From Thermoclostridium caenicola (GTDB taxonomy: Bacteria > Bacillota > Clostridia > DSM-8532), in NCBI RefSeq assembly GCF_900142095.1, contig NZ_FQZP01000018.1, forward strand, positions 1 to 40,832: a DNA stretch of 40,832 nt, given 5' to 3'. The first letter of the stretch is position 1, and each line of letters starts with the position of its first letter. A model generated the notes under the pieces. It worked only from the letters and a program-made list of their open reading frames with translations. It made no database searches and was not told where the DNA came from. Shown here one piece after another: positions 33,755 to 40,832 of the stretch. Made by a program: the position numbers and the translations under genes.

Positions 33755-34585
33755 ATGAGTCGGGCGGATCTGATCTTCATAGAAATGTGCAAAGATATCC
33801 TGGAAAACGGGTTCTCTGATGAAGGGGCTGAGGTGCGGCCAAAATGGCCGGACGGCACGCCGGCCCATACCATCAAAAAGTTCGGCGTGGTCAACCGGTA
33901 CGATCTCTCGGCCGAGTTTCCCATCCTGACCTTAAGACCGACGAATTTTGAGAAAGCCATAGACGAAATCCTCTGGATCTGGCAGAAAAAGTCCAACAAC
34001 ATCAAGGATCTGAACAGCCACATCTGGGATGCCTGGGCGGATGAAAACGGCTCCATAGGAAAGGCTTATGGTTATCAGCTGGGCATTAAGCATCGCTATA
34101 AGGAAGGCGAGTTTGACCAGGTGGACAGGGTGCTTTATGATCTGAAGCATAACCCTTACAGCAGGCGCATAATTACGAATATGTACAACCATGCCGACCT
34201 GATGGAAATGAATCTTTATCCCTGTGCCTACAGCATGACCTTCAACGTGACAGGCAAAAAACTCAACGCCATCCTCCATCAGCGTTCCCAGGATGTGCTG
34301 GTGGCCAACAACTGGAATGTGGTGCAGTACGCGGTGCTTGTGCACATGTTTGCCCAGGTCAGCGGACTGGAAGCGGGCGAACTGGTCCATGTCATCGCCG
34401 ACGCCCACATCTATGACAGGCATATCCCCCTGGTGAAGGAACTCATCAGCAGAGAGCCCTATCCGGCGCCCAAATTTGTTATGAATCCTGATATCAGGGA
34501 CTTCTATGCTTTCCGGGTCAGCGACTTCAGGCTGGAAGGTTATGTGGCCGGACCGCAAATCAAGAACATACCTGTTGCGGTATGA
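33755..34585 (+). CDS. thyA: Thymidylate synthase ThyA
   Basis: ThyA methylates dUMP to dTMP using methylene-tetrahydrofolate. The 276-residue protein has the active-site cysteine C157 in LYPCAYSMTF, RSQDVLVANNWNVVQYAVLVHM and DAHIYDRH. The usual motif is PPCH and R-S-x-D-x-x-LG-x-P-F-N, so a histidine after the cysteine is replaced by alanine and the phosphate/dUMP segment is divergent. The catalytic Cys, Asp and HIY are kept. Start ATG 33755 lies behind GGAAGGGCGG (33736-33745); TTG 33746 is possible. folA follows, 13 bases downstream. Confidence 0.92.
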   Translation: MSRADLIFIEMCKDILENGFSDEGAEVRPKWPDGTPAHTIKKFGVVNRYDLSAEFPILTLRPTNFEKAIDEILWIWQKKSNNIKDLNSHIWDAWADENGSIGKAYGYQLGIKHRYKEGEFDQVDRVLYDLKHNPYSRRIITNMYNHADLMEMNLYPCAYSMTFNVTGKKLNAILHQRSQDVLVANNWNVVQYAVLVHMFAQVSGLEAGELVHVIADAHIYDRHIPLVKELISREPYPAPKFVMNPDIRDFYAFRVSDFRLEGYVAGPQIKNIPVAV

Positions 34586-34598
34586 TGGGAGGATGCCG

Positions 34599-35117
34599 AT
34601 GCGTTCACAGTTCAGAAAGGATCTTATTCTCATCGCCTCAGCCGACAGGAACTGGGGAATCGGGTATGAGAACAGGCTTCTCAAAAGAATACCCGAGGAT
34701 TTGAAGCGCTTTGCCCAGCTGACCAGGGGCAATCTGATCGTGGTAGGCAGAAAGACGATGGAATCCTTCAAGGATGCCAAACCCCTTCCGGACAGGGTGA
34801 ACGTTGTGCTGACGCGGGACAGGCAATACCAGTGCCCGGGTGCGGTAGTGGTGCATGATCTGGAAGAGCTCATGTCCGCCATTTCCGGATATCCCGGAAA
34901 GGTTTATGTATGCGGTGGGGAATCGGTTTACCGGCTGCTTCTGGATTATTGCGCCCTGGCCCTTATCACACGAATAGATGCTGCATTTGAAGCCGACACC
35001 CACCTTCCCGATCTGGACAGCGACAGCCGATGGGTCAGGGAAGAAACCGGCCAGTGGCAGCAAAGCAGTGTCGGAATATCTTTCAGGTACGACACATACA
35101 GGAGGTGCGGAGGTTGA
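34599..35117 (+). CDS. folA: Dihydrofolate reductase
   Basis: FolA regenerates tetrahydrofolate from the dihydrofolate produced by ThyA, its upstream neighbour. The 172-residue protein has ILIASADRNWGIGYENRLL, IPEDLKRF (the acidic residue of the active site), VVGRKTMES and YVCGGESVYRLLL. The LPW tryptophan of classical enzymes is replaced by LLK, a pattern I recall from clostridial homologues. ATG 34599 is preferred, six bases after GGGAGG (34587-34592); ATG 34593 abuts it. Its stop overlaps the next gene's TTG start by 4 bases. Confidence 0.92.
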   Translation: MRSQFRKDLILIASADRNWGIGYENRLLKRIPEDLKRFAQLTRGNLIVVGRKTMESFKDAKPLPDRVNVVLTRDRQYQCPGAVVVHDLEELMSAISGYPGKVYVCGGESVYRLLLDYCALALITRIDAAFEADTHLPDLDSDSRWVREETGQWQQSSVGISFRYDTYRRCGG

Positions 35118-35773
35118 AAACAACGGTTATTCAATCGGGCATTTACTGGATTCAATGGGTAGTGATTCTGGTTTGCTTAATTGCTTTTTGGCCGGTGGGA
35201 CTTCTGCTGCTGTGGCTGAAGATGCGTTCAGATCTTAAGGCCACCCTGGTGGCATCGGCGACTTTGAAGGCGGTTGCCTGGGCGCTCCTGGGACTGATGA
35301 GTTTCCTCATCCTTCTTATGTTGATCACAGACGATAAGTACGTGTATGATGCGATTCCGGGGTTTATCATCCTGCTTTCCGGTTGTGCCGGGCTGCTGAT
35401 AGCCGCCAGTATCGCCAACAGGAAGGCCATCCTGTACAAAAAACTGATCAGCATCGTTGTCAATGACGGCATAACCAGTATCGACGAGATCAGCCAGATT
35501 CTCAACCTGTCATACGAAAAGGTCTACCGCTACCTGAACAGGCTGATCAACCGGAGTTTGCTGAAAAATGCGTACATAAGCGAAGCACACCGTGCGGTTG
35601 TGTTTCCTGACAGCAACAGGAAGGAGCAGGAGAACGTTCGGGCAGGCGTTCGGGAGCATGAACCCGAACCGGAATATACAATCGTGTATTGCAAAAGCTG
35701 CGGCGCGCAAAAGGCAGTGGTCGTGGGAAAGATTGATACCTGCAACTTCTGCGGGTCCAAGCTGAAAGGATAA
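35114..35773 (+). CDS. Membrane protein with winged-helix and zinc-ribbon domains (unknown function)
   Basis: A 219-residue protein I do not recognise. It has three hydrophobic segments (about 10-35, 48-70 and 76-98), a cytosolic winged-helix-like domain (about 105-165, with NDGITSIDEISQILNLSYEKVYRYLNRLINRSLL), a charged linker, and a C-terminal zinc ribbon with CKSCGA and CNFCGS at about 193-213. I start it at TTG 35114, which overlaps the folA stop (TTGA) and has GGAGG at 35101-35105; an upstream in-frame ATG at 35030 is inside folA. Translational coupling to folA is likely. It could be a membrane-bound regulator; no substrate or target is evident. Confidence 0.75.
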   Translation: MKTTVIQSGIYWIQWVVILVCLIAFWPVGLLLLWLKMRSDLKATLVASATLKAVAWALLGLMSFLILLMLITDDKYVYDAIPGFIILLSGCAGLLIAASIANRKAILYKKLISIVVNDGITSIDEISQILNLSYEKVYRYLNRLINRSLLKNAYISEAHRAVVFPDSNRKEQENVRAGVREHEPEPEYTIVYCKSCGAQKAVVVGKIDTCNFCGSKLKG

Positions 35774-35781
35774 TGCAAGCC

Positions 35782-35810
35782 TTGACAGACTTTGTGTTTA
35801 TGTTTATATT
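35782..35810 (+). promoter_or_regulatory. Sigma-A-type promoter of the valine T-box operon
   Basis: A perfect TTGACA (35782-35787), a 17-base spacer and TATATT (35805-35810). Transcription would start near 35817, at the T-box leader. Confidence 0.8.
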
Positions 35811-35816
35811 CATTAT

Positions 35817-36105
35817 TAAAACCGATATTGGGCGATGAAGAAGAGGAGTAGGCAATAACGCCCTGCAGAGAGGAAGCGCCCTGGCTGCAAGCGCTTCCGG
35901 GAATGTGTTGCCGAAGGTCGCTTCCGAGCCTGGCGGTCGAACCGGCAGCATCCGATATGGAGTAAGCCAAAGTAGGCCGCACCGGGTGGGAACCGTTAGA
36001 TTCCCATTAAAGAGCCCGTTGCGTTCATGTGTCTTTCGACGCTGACGGGAACTTTGGTGGTACCGCGGAAAACCTTCCGTCCAAAGAATGGATGGAAGTT
36101 TTTTT
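35817..36105 (+). ncRNA. T-box leader, valine specific (tRNA-Val sensor)
   Basis: A T-box riboswitch that reads tRNA charging. Stem I has the AGTA bulge (GGAGTAGG, near 35844-35851) and the distal hairpin near 35872-35898 with GAAGCGC/GCGCTTC arms. The specifier loop carries GAAG-GTC-G, with the valine codon GTC at 35917-35919. The antiterminator contains TTTGGTGGTACCGCGG (36053-36068), whose UGGU bulge would pair with the ACCA end of uncharged tRNA-Val. A terminator follows (36074-36105). It controls the small membrane gene at 36215 and valS at 36538. Confidence 0.93.
36074..36105 (+). terminator. T-box terminator hairpin
   Basis: A 9-bp stem with one G-U pair (36074-36082 with 36090-36098) and a 7-base loop, followed by seven T residues (36099-36105). 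Binding of uncharged tRNA-Val to the antiterminator would prevent it from forming. Confidence 0.9.
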
Positions 36106-36214
36106 ATGATTGCGGCCGGCCAGGCCGTGGGATCCCATTGACGGACAGGGAAAGGCATACTGCAAACATCTGCATGCCTGTTTAGCCCGGTGGTCTTGAC
36201 ATGACGGAGGAACC

Positions 36215-36457
36215 ATGATCGCATTGAAAATAGCAGGTATCCTGCTCATGATGGCAGGAGCTGCCATCAACTATAGCGCAAAATATATCGTCAGGCGCCT
36301 GGCGCTGGAACAGCGCGTTACGGTGAAGGAGGCCGGTGAGTTAACCGGAGAAGCCTTGGAAGAATACAAACGGATGAAGGCGTGCTCAATAGTTAAGCTG
36401 GTGGGATTGTTCACGCTCCTGCCTGGGGTTGTGCTTGTTCTTATTGCCTTCAGGTGA
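36215..36457 (+). CDS. Small membrane protein of unknown function, within the T-box operon
   Basis: An 80-residue protein with two hydrophobic helices (about 2-22 and 57-79) separated by a charged loop of about 30 residues (RRLALEQRVTVKEAGELTG..EEYKRMK). It does not match any family I recognise. GGAGG (36206-36210) precedes the ATG at 36215. It lies between the valine T-box and valS. Unless there is an internal promoter, it is made only when valine tRNA is uncharged. Confidence 0.75.
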   Translation: MIALKIAGILLMMAGAAINYSAKYIVRRLALEQRVTVKEAGELTGEALEEYKRMKACSIVKLVGLFTLLPGVVLVLIAFR

Positions 36458-36537
36458 TTTTTTCTTCATTGATGGTGCCCATAATGTTCTTCTATATAGA
36501 CATCAACTGTGCATTATAACAGGAAAGGATTGGGAAT

Positions 36538-39189
36538 ATGCGGGTGAATGAAATTGAAAAGACCTACGATCCGGCAAAAGTAGAGGAAAAGATCTATCAG
36601 AGATGGATGGAGAAGGATTACTTCCACGCGGAGGTTGATCCTGACAAGGAACCCTTCTGCATTGTGATACCCCCACCGAACATTACAGGCCAGCTCCACA
36701 TGGGGCATGCCCTGAATAACACCCTTCAGGACATCCTCATCCGGTCCAGGAGGATGCAGGGGTATAATGCCATGTGGCTTCCCGGAACCGATCATGCCAG
36801 CATCGCCACCGAGGTAAAAATTGTTGAAAAGATGGCCGAGGAAGGCCTGACCAAGGAAATGGTGGGACGCGAGGAATTCCTGAAAAGGGCCTGGAAGTGG
36901 AAGGAACAATACGGAGGACGCATCGTGGAGCAGCTCAAGAAGCTGGGCAGCTCCTGCGACTGGAAGCGCGAGCGCTTTACCATGGATGAGGGCTTGTCCA
37001 AGGCTGTACTTGAGGTCTTTGTACGGCTCTATGAGAAAGGCCTCATCTACAGGGGCGAAAAAATCATCAACTGGTGCCCCTGCTGCGGCACCTCCCTGTC
37101 GGATGCCGAAGTGGAGTATGAGGAAAAGGAAGGCAGCTTCTGGCATATCAGGTACCCTGTCGTGGGAACGGATGAATATGTAGAGGTAGCTACAACCCGT
37201 CCCGAGACCATGCTGGGAGATACGGCGGTTGCCGTCCATCCCGAGGATGAACGTTACAGGCACCTGATTGGGAAAACCGTCATGCTCCCCCTGGTGAACC
37301 GCGAGATACCCATTATCGCCGATGAATACGTGGAACGGGATTTCGGAACGGGTGTGGTCAAGATTACGCCTGCCCATGATCCCAATGACTTTGAGATCGG
37401 CCTCAGGCATGGCCTGGAAATGATCAATGTCATGAACCCTGACGCCACCATCAATGAAAACGGCGGAAAATATGCCGGTCTGGACCGCTATGAGGCCAGA
37501 AAGCAGGTGGTGAAGGACCTTGAAGCGCTCGGACTTTTGGTCAAAGTCAAGCCCCACCAGCATAACGTGGGCTCCTGCTACCGCTGCAACACCGTCATCG
37601 AGCCCAGGGTGAGCCGCCAGTGGTTCGTGAAGATGAAGCCCCTTGCAGAGCCGGCCATCGAGGCGGTTAAAAACGGGACCATCAAGTTTGTGCCCGAACG
37701 TTTCTCCAAGATCTATTTCAACTGGATGGAGAATATCCAGGATTGGTGTATTTCAAGACAGCTTTGGTGGGGACACAGGATCCCGGCCTATTACTGCGAT
37801 GACTGCGATCACATCACCGTAGCCCGCCAGGCGCCGGAAAAATGCCCGAAATGTGGTTCCGCGCGCCTGCATCAGGATGAGGACGTGCTGGATACCTGGT
37901 TCAGCTCGGCCCTGTGGCCGTTCTCGACCCTGGGATGGCCGGAAAAGACCCCGGAACTGGAGTATTTCTATCCGACCAATGTGCTGGTAACCGCATATGA
38001 TATCATCTTCTTCTGGGTAGCCCGAATGATCTTCTCCGGGCTGGAGCAGATGGGGAAGGAACCCTTCAGGTACGTCCTGATCCACGGACTGGTTCGGGAT
38101 GCCCAGGGCCGGAAGATGTCCAAGTCCCTTGGAAACGGCATTGATCCTCTGGAAGTCATTGAGAAATACGGTACCGATGCCCTCAGGTATGCCCTGACCA
38201 TTGGTACGTCGCCCGGAAATGACCTGCGTTTCTCAGAAGAAAAGCTGGAGGCCAGCCGCAATTTCGCAAACAAGATCTGGAATGCCTTCCGTTTTGTCAT
38301 GCTCAATTTTGACGAGAATGCGGATTTCTCCAAGGTGGATCCGGGCAAGTTCACCACCGCCGACAAGTGGATCCTGAGCCGCATCAACACGGTGGCCCGG
38401 GAAGTTACCGAGAACCTGGAACGCTTTGAGCTGGGTATCGCGTTGCAGAAGATCTATGATTTCATTTGGGATGAATTCTGCGACTGGTATATCGAGCTGG
38501 TGAAGCCCCGTCTGTATGATCAGGAGGCTCCCGGCCGGCTGGAAGCCCTTTATGTGCTCAATGAGGTCCTGAAAAACGCCATGAAGCTCCTCCACCCCTT
38601 CATGCCGTTCATCACCGAGGCCATCTATGAGCATCTCATCACATCCGATGAGAGCATCATGATCTCCAAATGGCCCGAATACCGGGAAGGTGTACTGTAT
38701 CCCGAGGAAGAGCGTATCATGCGCGTGATCATGGATGCCGTCCGCGGCATCCGCAATGTGCGGCTTGAGATGAACGTGCCGGTTACCCGGAAGGCGAAAG
38801 CCATCTTTGTGACGTCCGATCCCGCACTGGCTGCAGCTGTGGAAAGGGAAGCCCATACCTTTAAGCGACTTGCCTCCCTTTCCGACGCGGTGGTCAGACA
38901 GGACAAGGCAGGTATTGCCGACGACGCGGTGGCCGTCGTGGTGGAAGGCATGGAGATCTACCTGCCACTGGAAGAGCTGATCGACATCGAAAAGGAAATT
39001 GAGCGGCTTGAAAAGGAAAAAGCCAACCTGGAGATGGAGCTGGATCGGGTTGAAAAGAAGCTGAGCAATGAGGGCTTCGTCGCAAAAGCGCCCAAGGCTG
39101 TCGTGGATGCCGAGAGGGAAAAGGAAGCCAAGTACCGCGACATGTACCGGAAGGTAATTGAGCGTCTGGAAACTCTGAAAAAGAGATAA
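36538..39189 (+). CDS. valS: Valyl-tRNA synthetase
   Basis: ValS charges tRNA-Val with valine. The 883-residue class I enzyme has the HIGH motif as HMGH at 54-57, the editing domain (about 190-350), KMSKS at 526-530, the anticodon-binding domain, and a C-terminal coiled coil (about 815-880) with alternating Glu/Lys that contacts tRNA. AAAGGA (36524-36529) precedes the ATG. The 80-base gap after the small membrane gene contains a possible extra promoter, TTGATG (36469-36474) then TATATA at an 18-base spacing. Regulation by the T-box at 35817-36105 is expected. Confidence 0.97.
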   Translation: MRVNEIEKTYDPAKVEEKIYQRWMEKDYFHAEVDPDKEPFCIVIPPPNITGQLHMGHALNNTLQDILIRSRRMQGYNAMWLPGTDHASIATEVKIVEKMAEEGLTKEMVGREEFLKRAWKWKEQYGGRIVEQLKKLGSSCDWKRERFTMDEGLSKAVLEVFVRLYEKGLIYRGEKIINWCPCCGTSLSDAEVEYEEKEGSFWHIRYPVVGTDEYVEVATTRPETMLGDTAVAVHPEDERYRHLIGKTVMLPLVNREIPIIADEYVERDFGTGVVKITPAHDPNDFEIGLRHGLEMINVMNPDATINENGGKYAGLDRYEARKQVVKDLEALGLLVKVKPHQHNVGSCYRCNTVIEPRVSRQWFVKMKPLAEPAIEAVKNGTIKFVPERFSKIYFNWMENIQDWCISRQLWWGHRIPAYYCDDCDHITVARQAPEKCPKCGSARLHQDEDVLDTWFSSALWPFSTLGWPEKTPELEYFYPTNVLVTAYDIIFFWVARMIFSGLEQMGKEPFRYVLIHGLVRDAQGRKMSKSLGNGIDPLEVIEKYGTDALRYALTIGTSPGNDLRFSEEKLEASRNFANKIWNAFRFVMLNFDENADFSKVDPGKFTTADKWILSRINTVAREVTENLERFELGIALQKIYDFIWDEFCDWYIELVKPRLYDQEAPGRLEALYVLNEVLKNAMKLLHPFMPFITEAIYEHLITSDESIMISKWPEYREGVLYPEEERIMRVIMDAVRGIRNVRLEMNVPVTRKAKAIFVTSDPALAAAVEREAHTFKRLASLSDAVVRQDKAGIADDAVAVVVEGMEIYLPLEELIDIEKEIERLEKEKANLEMELDRVEKKLSNEGFVAKAPKAVVDAEREKEAKYRDMYRKVIERLETLKKR

Positions 39190-39314
39190 CCTGACCTGAT
39201 TCAGGGGAGGCCGCCGGCGGAAGCAAATGCCTGATAGACGGATGGTGTTTGCCGCATGCGCGCCTCCTCTTTCAGTGTCATCCGGTTTTTGATGTGCAAA
39301 GCTTTCCTGTGTCA

Positions 39315-39352
39315 GCAAAACGGCGCAAATGACGTTTGCGGCGGCATTTTGC
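39315..39352. repeat. Two-part inverted repeat upstream of the LCP gene
   Basis: An outer 6-bp stem (39315-39320 with 39347-39352) and an inner 6-bp stem (39324-39329 with 39335-39340), with bulged bases between them. The fold is GC-rich and has no T run, so it is not an ordinary terminator. It lies 190 bases before the LCP start codon, near the promoter region. Confidence 0.5.
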
Positions 39353-39443
39353 CGATTCGGGCGGCAAGATATGTCCATTATATTTTGTTTCAACTTGATT
39401 AAAATATCGTTATGAGGATTTCATAAGGACAACAAAAGTGCTA

Positions 39444-39452
39444 TGATATAAT
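39444..39452 (+). promoter_or_regulatory. Extended -10 promoter of the LCP gene
   Basis: TGA-TATAAT: a perfect -10 hexamer (39447-39452) with an upstream TG (39444-39445). No good -35 box is visible at 16-18 bases. It lies about 50 bases before the GTG start. Confidence 0.5.
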
Positions 39453-39503
39453 TTGGCAATTTTAAAGGTTTGCGCAGAATGGCATGCTGAAGGGGGTGTA
39501 ACG

Positions 39504-40592
39504 GTGTACAGAAGCAAAAGGGCAAGGATCCTGATTAGCTTGTTTGCTTCTATTTTTGTTGTCTTTTCAAGCATGTTGTTTTTCCAGAGCCTTTCGGTGG
39601 GTAATGCCAATCAGGAGCCCTATTTTCCGGATGATAACCCCTCGGCGTATTCACCTGAACCGACCGAGGAAACAGAACCTCCGGAGGAAACCGAAAAGCC
39701 CCCCGAGCTGAAACTGACCAACAATCAGAAGTATTACAAGCCATTGATTTCTCCCAACAGTGTCAATGTTCTGATCACCGCATCCGATGTGGTGGGGTGG
39801 AATTTCGATACCATCCTGATCATGAGCATTGACAAGGATGCCAAGGCTGTTAAACTGCTGAACCTGCCACGGGATATCCATATCGATTACAGTGATTATG
39901 TGCTCAATGAGCTGAAGGCCAAGAAGCCGTCCTTTCTGAACGAAAAGGGAATCAACAAGATTAACGCGGCGCCGTCCATCGGCAACGCCATCGAATACAA
40001 GAAGAATGTGGGCAGGTTCCAGAGACCGTATATCGATTTTCTGTGCGATCTCATCGAGGAGATATTCTCTATTCACATTGATGATTATGCCTATGTGAAG
40101 GTTCAGGGCGTCAGGAATATCGTAGACTATTTCGGCGGCGTATACATCAACGTTCCTATCCTGATGAACTACCAGGATCCGCTTCAGAACCTGGATATCT
40201 ATATAGAACCGGGCCCGCAGACGTTGAACGGCAGGCAGGCCGAAGGCTTCCTGCGGTTCAGGCAGGGATGGGATGAGCATGGCGTATGGCACAGCTACGG
40301 GGATTTATACAGGAAAAAGAACCAGATTGCCTTTGTGGAGGCGTTCATCAGGCAGAAAGTGACCCTTGCCAACCTGGCCAGGATCAATGAAATCGCCCAG
40401 GTGATTCAGAAAAATATCATCACCAGCGTAACCGACCTGGAAACCGTGATATCCTATGGCGCCCTGGCGGAAGAGGCTGTCAGGGAAGAATTCCGGATGG
40501 AAAGCCTGGAGATTGAGTATGTCGAAAAAAGAATCGGCGGGGTGGACTACATTGTTATCAAGCAGGAAGGCGCCCAGGGGGGCGATGCCTGA
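39504..40592 (+). CDS. LytR-CpsA-Psr (LCP) family wall-polymer ligase
   Basis: LCP proteins attach teichoic acids or other polymers to peptidoglycan outside the membrane. The 362-residue protein has an N-terminal membrane anchor (about 8-28), a Pro/Glu/Thr-rich linker (about 40-65) and the LCP domain (about 75-290) with DTILIMSID, LNLPRDIHI and the arginine-rich RFRQG..YRKKNQIAFVEAF. A C-terminal extension follows. I start at GTG 39504, behind AGGGGGTG (39491-39498); the open frame back to 39453 has no ribosome site. It is a single gene with a promoter at 39444-39452. Confidence 0.88.
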   Translation: MYRSKRARILISLFASIFVVFSSMLFFQSLSVGNANQEPYFPDDNPSAYSPEPTEETEPPEETEKPPELKLTNNQKYYKPLISPNSVNVLITASDVVGWNFDTILIMSIDKDAKAVKLLNLPRDIHIDYSDYVLNELKAKKPSFLNEKGINKINAAPSIGNAIEYKKNVGRFQRPYIDFLCDLIEEIFSIHIDDYAYVKVQGVRNIVDYFGGVYINVPILMNYQDPLQNLDIYIEPGPQTLNGRQAEGFLRFRQGWDEHGVWHSYGDLYRKKNQIAFVEAFIRQKVTLANLARINEIAQVIQKNIITSVTDLETVISYGALAEEAVREEFRMESLEIEYVEKRIGGVDYIVIKQEGAQGGDA

Positions 40593-40738
40593 ACCATCGC
40601 CCGTGTGTATCCTTCTGGTAGGAACCGGCAGGCAGTCCTTCCAGGAAAAGGCCTTTGACAAAGGGAAACCGGCATGATAAACTATGAATCCGTCGGCAGT
40701 CGGCCGAGAGAATCTGTCAAAAAAGATTGAAAATACGG

Positions 40739-40832
40739 TGTCAAGCGTCTGTGAAAATGTCAGGTTAACTGTTCTATGAAAATGTCAGGGATGATAGCTG
40801 ATTAAACAACCGCCGTCCTCTTGCAGACTAGC
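40739..40832. mobile_element. Probable end of an IS21-like element, cut by the window edge
   Basis: Beginning near TGTCAAGC (40739), two identical 13-base direct repeats TGAAAATGTCAGG occur at 40752-40764 and 40777-40789, 25 bases apart. Short multiple repeats of this kind are typical of the terminal regions of IS21-family elements. No transposase is visible, because the sequence stops 43 bases later. The region 40593-40738 before it holds no gene I can support. Confidence 0.4.

Larger units (their letters stand above)
39190..39503. other. Intergenic region between valS and the LCP gene
   Basis: A 314-base gap without an ORF I can support. It holds a weak stem pairing 39206-39213 with 39260-39269 (a possible valS terminator with internal bulges), the strong hairpin at 39315-39352, an AT-rich segment at 39370-39450, and the extended -10 promoter at 39444-39452. 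Confidence 0.6.

Noticed and set aside
40752-40789. Repeats at the right end as a CRISPR array
   Set aside because: Only two 13-base repeats with a 12-base gap; CRISPR repeats and spacers are longer, and no cas gene is present.
1-40832. tRNA or rRNA genes
   Set aside because: I looked through the intergenic gaps for T-arm and CCA-end patterns and saw none. The only structured RNA I can support is the T-box leader.

Overview
The window comes from a spore-forming, Gram-positive (Firmicutes/Clostridia-type) chromosome of moderate GC. The evidence is a rimP-nusA-ylxR-ylxQ-infB-rbfA-nrnA-truB-ribF operon, Spo0A and the sporulation protease SpoIVB, a valine T-box upstream of valS, a DUF3842 protein, a YjfB-family peptide, strong AGGAGG-type ribosome sites and sigma-A-like promoters. 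The split 12S / biotin carrier / 5S carboxyltransferase cluster resembles that of cluster III (thermocellum-like) Clostridia, but the species cannot be named from this sequence.

Layout. 1-125: tail of an IS30-like transposase and its end. 154-9258: translation and RNA-maturation operon (ribosome maturation, transcription elongation factor, initiation factor 2, RbfA, NrnA, TruB, RibF) behind one promoter and a leader hairpin. 9340-12519: a class B penicillin-binding protein, a PspC-domain protein and a LiaF-like membrane protein (cell envelope). 12691-13561: spo0A with its own promoter, flanked by terminators. 13708-14366: tRNA-modifying methyltransferase MnmM. 14386-18062: biotin-dependent carboxyltransferase operon. 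18131-20350: YjfB-family peptide, pgi and secG, each with its own terminator. 20367-24753: uvrB, a modular intergenic repeat, a divergent uracil-DNA glycosylase and spoIVB. 24927-27011: DUF3842 protein and a TPR-GGDEF protein. 27045-32591: pgeF, a lipoprotein solute-binding protein, a GNAT acetyltransferase and comEC, tightly spaced. 32581-33426: agmatinase-family gene, the only clear minus-strand gene. 33522-35773: second repeat copy, thyA, folA and an overlapping membrane/winged-helix/zinc-ribbon protein. 35782-39189: promoter, valine T-box, a small membrane protein and valS. 39444-40592: LCP-family wall-polymer ligase. 40739-40832: probable start of an IS21-like element.

How it fits together: most of the window is core housekeeping (translation, wall, DNA repair, folate/dTMP, sporulation control). 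The less ordinary parts are the RNA-level control points (the NusA-type leader hairpin, a hairpin enclosing the PBP start site, the T-box that also covers a small membrane gene), the modular repeat family, a ComEC linker whose reading frame looks disturbed, and an uncharacterised folA-linked membrane regulator. I found no defence island, CRISPR array, prophage or biosynthetic cluster. Both edges look like insertion-sequence ends, so the window may be a contig broken at repeats.
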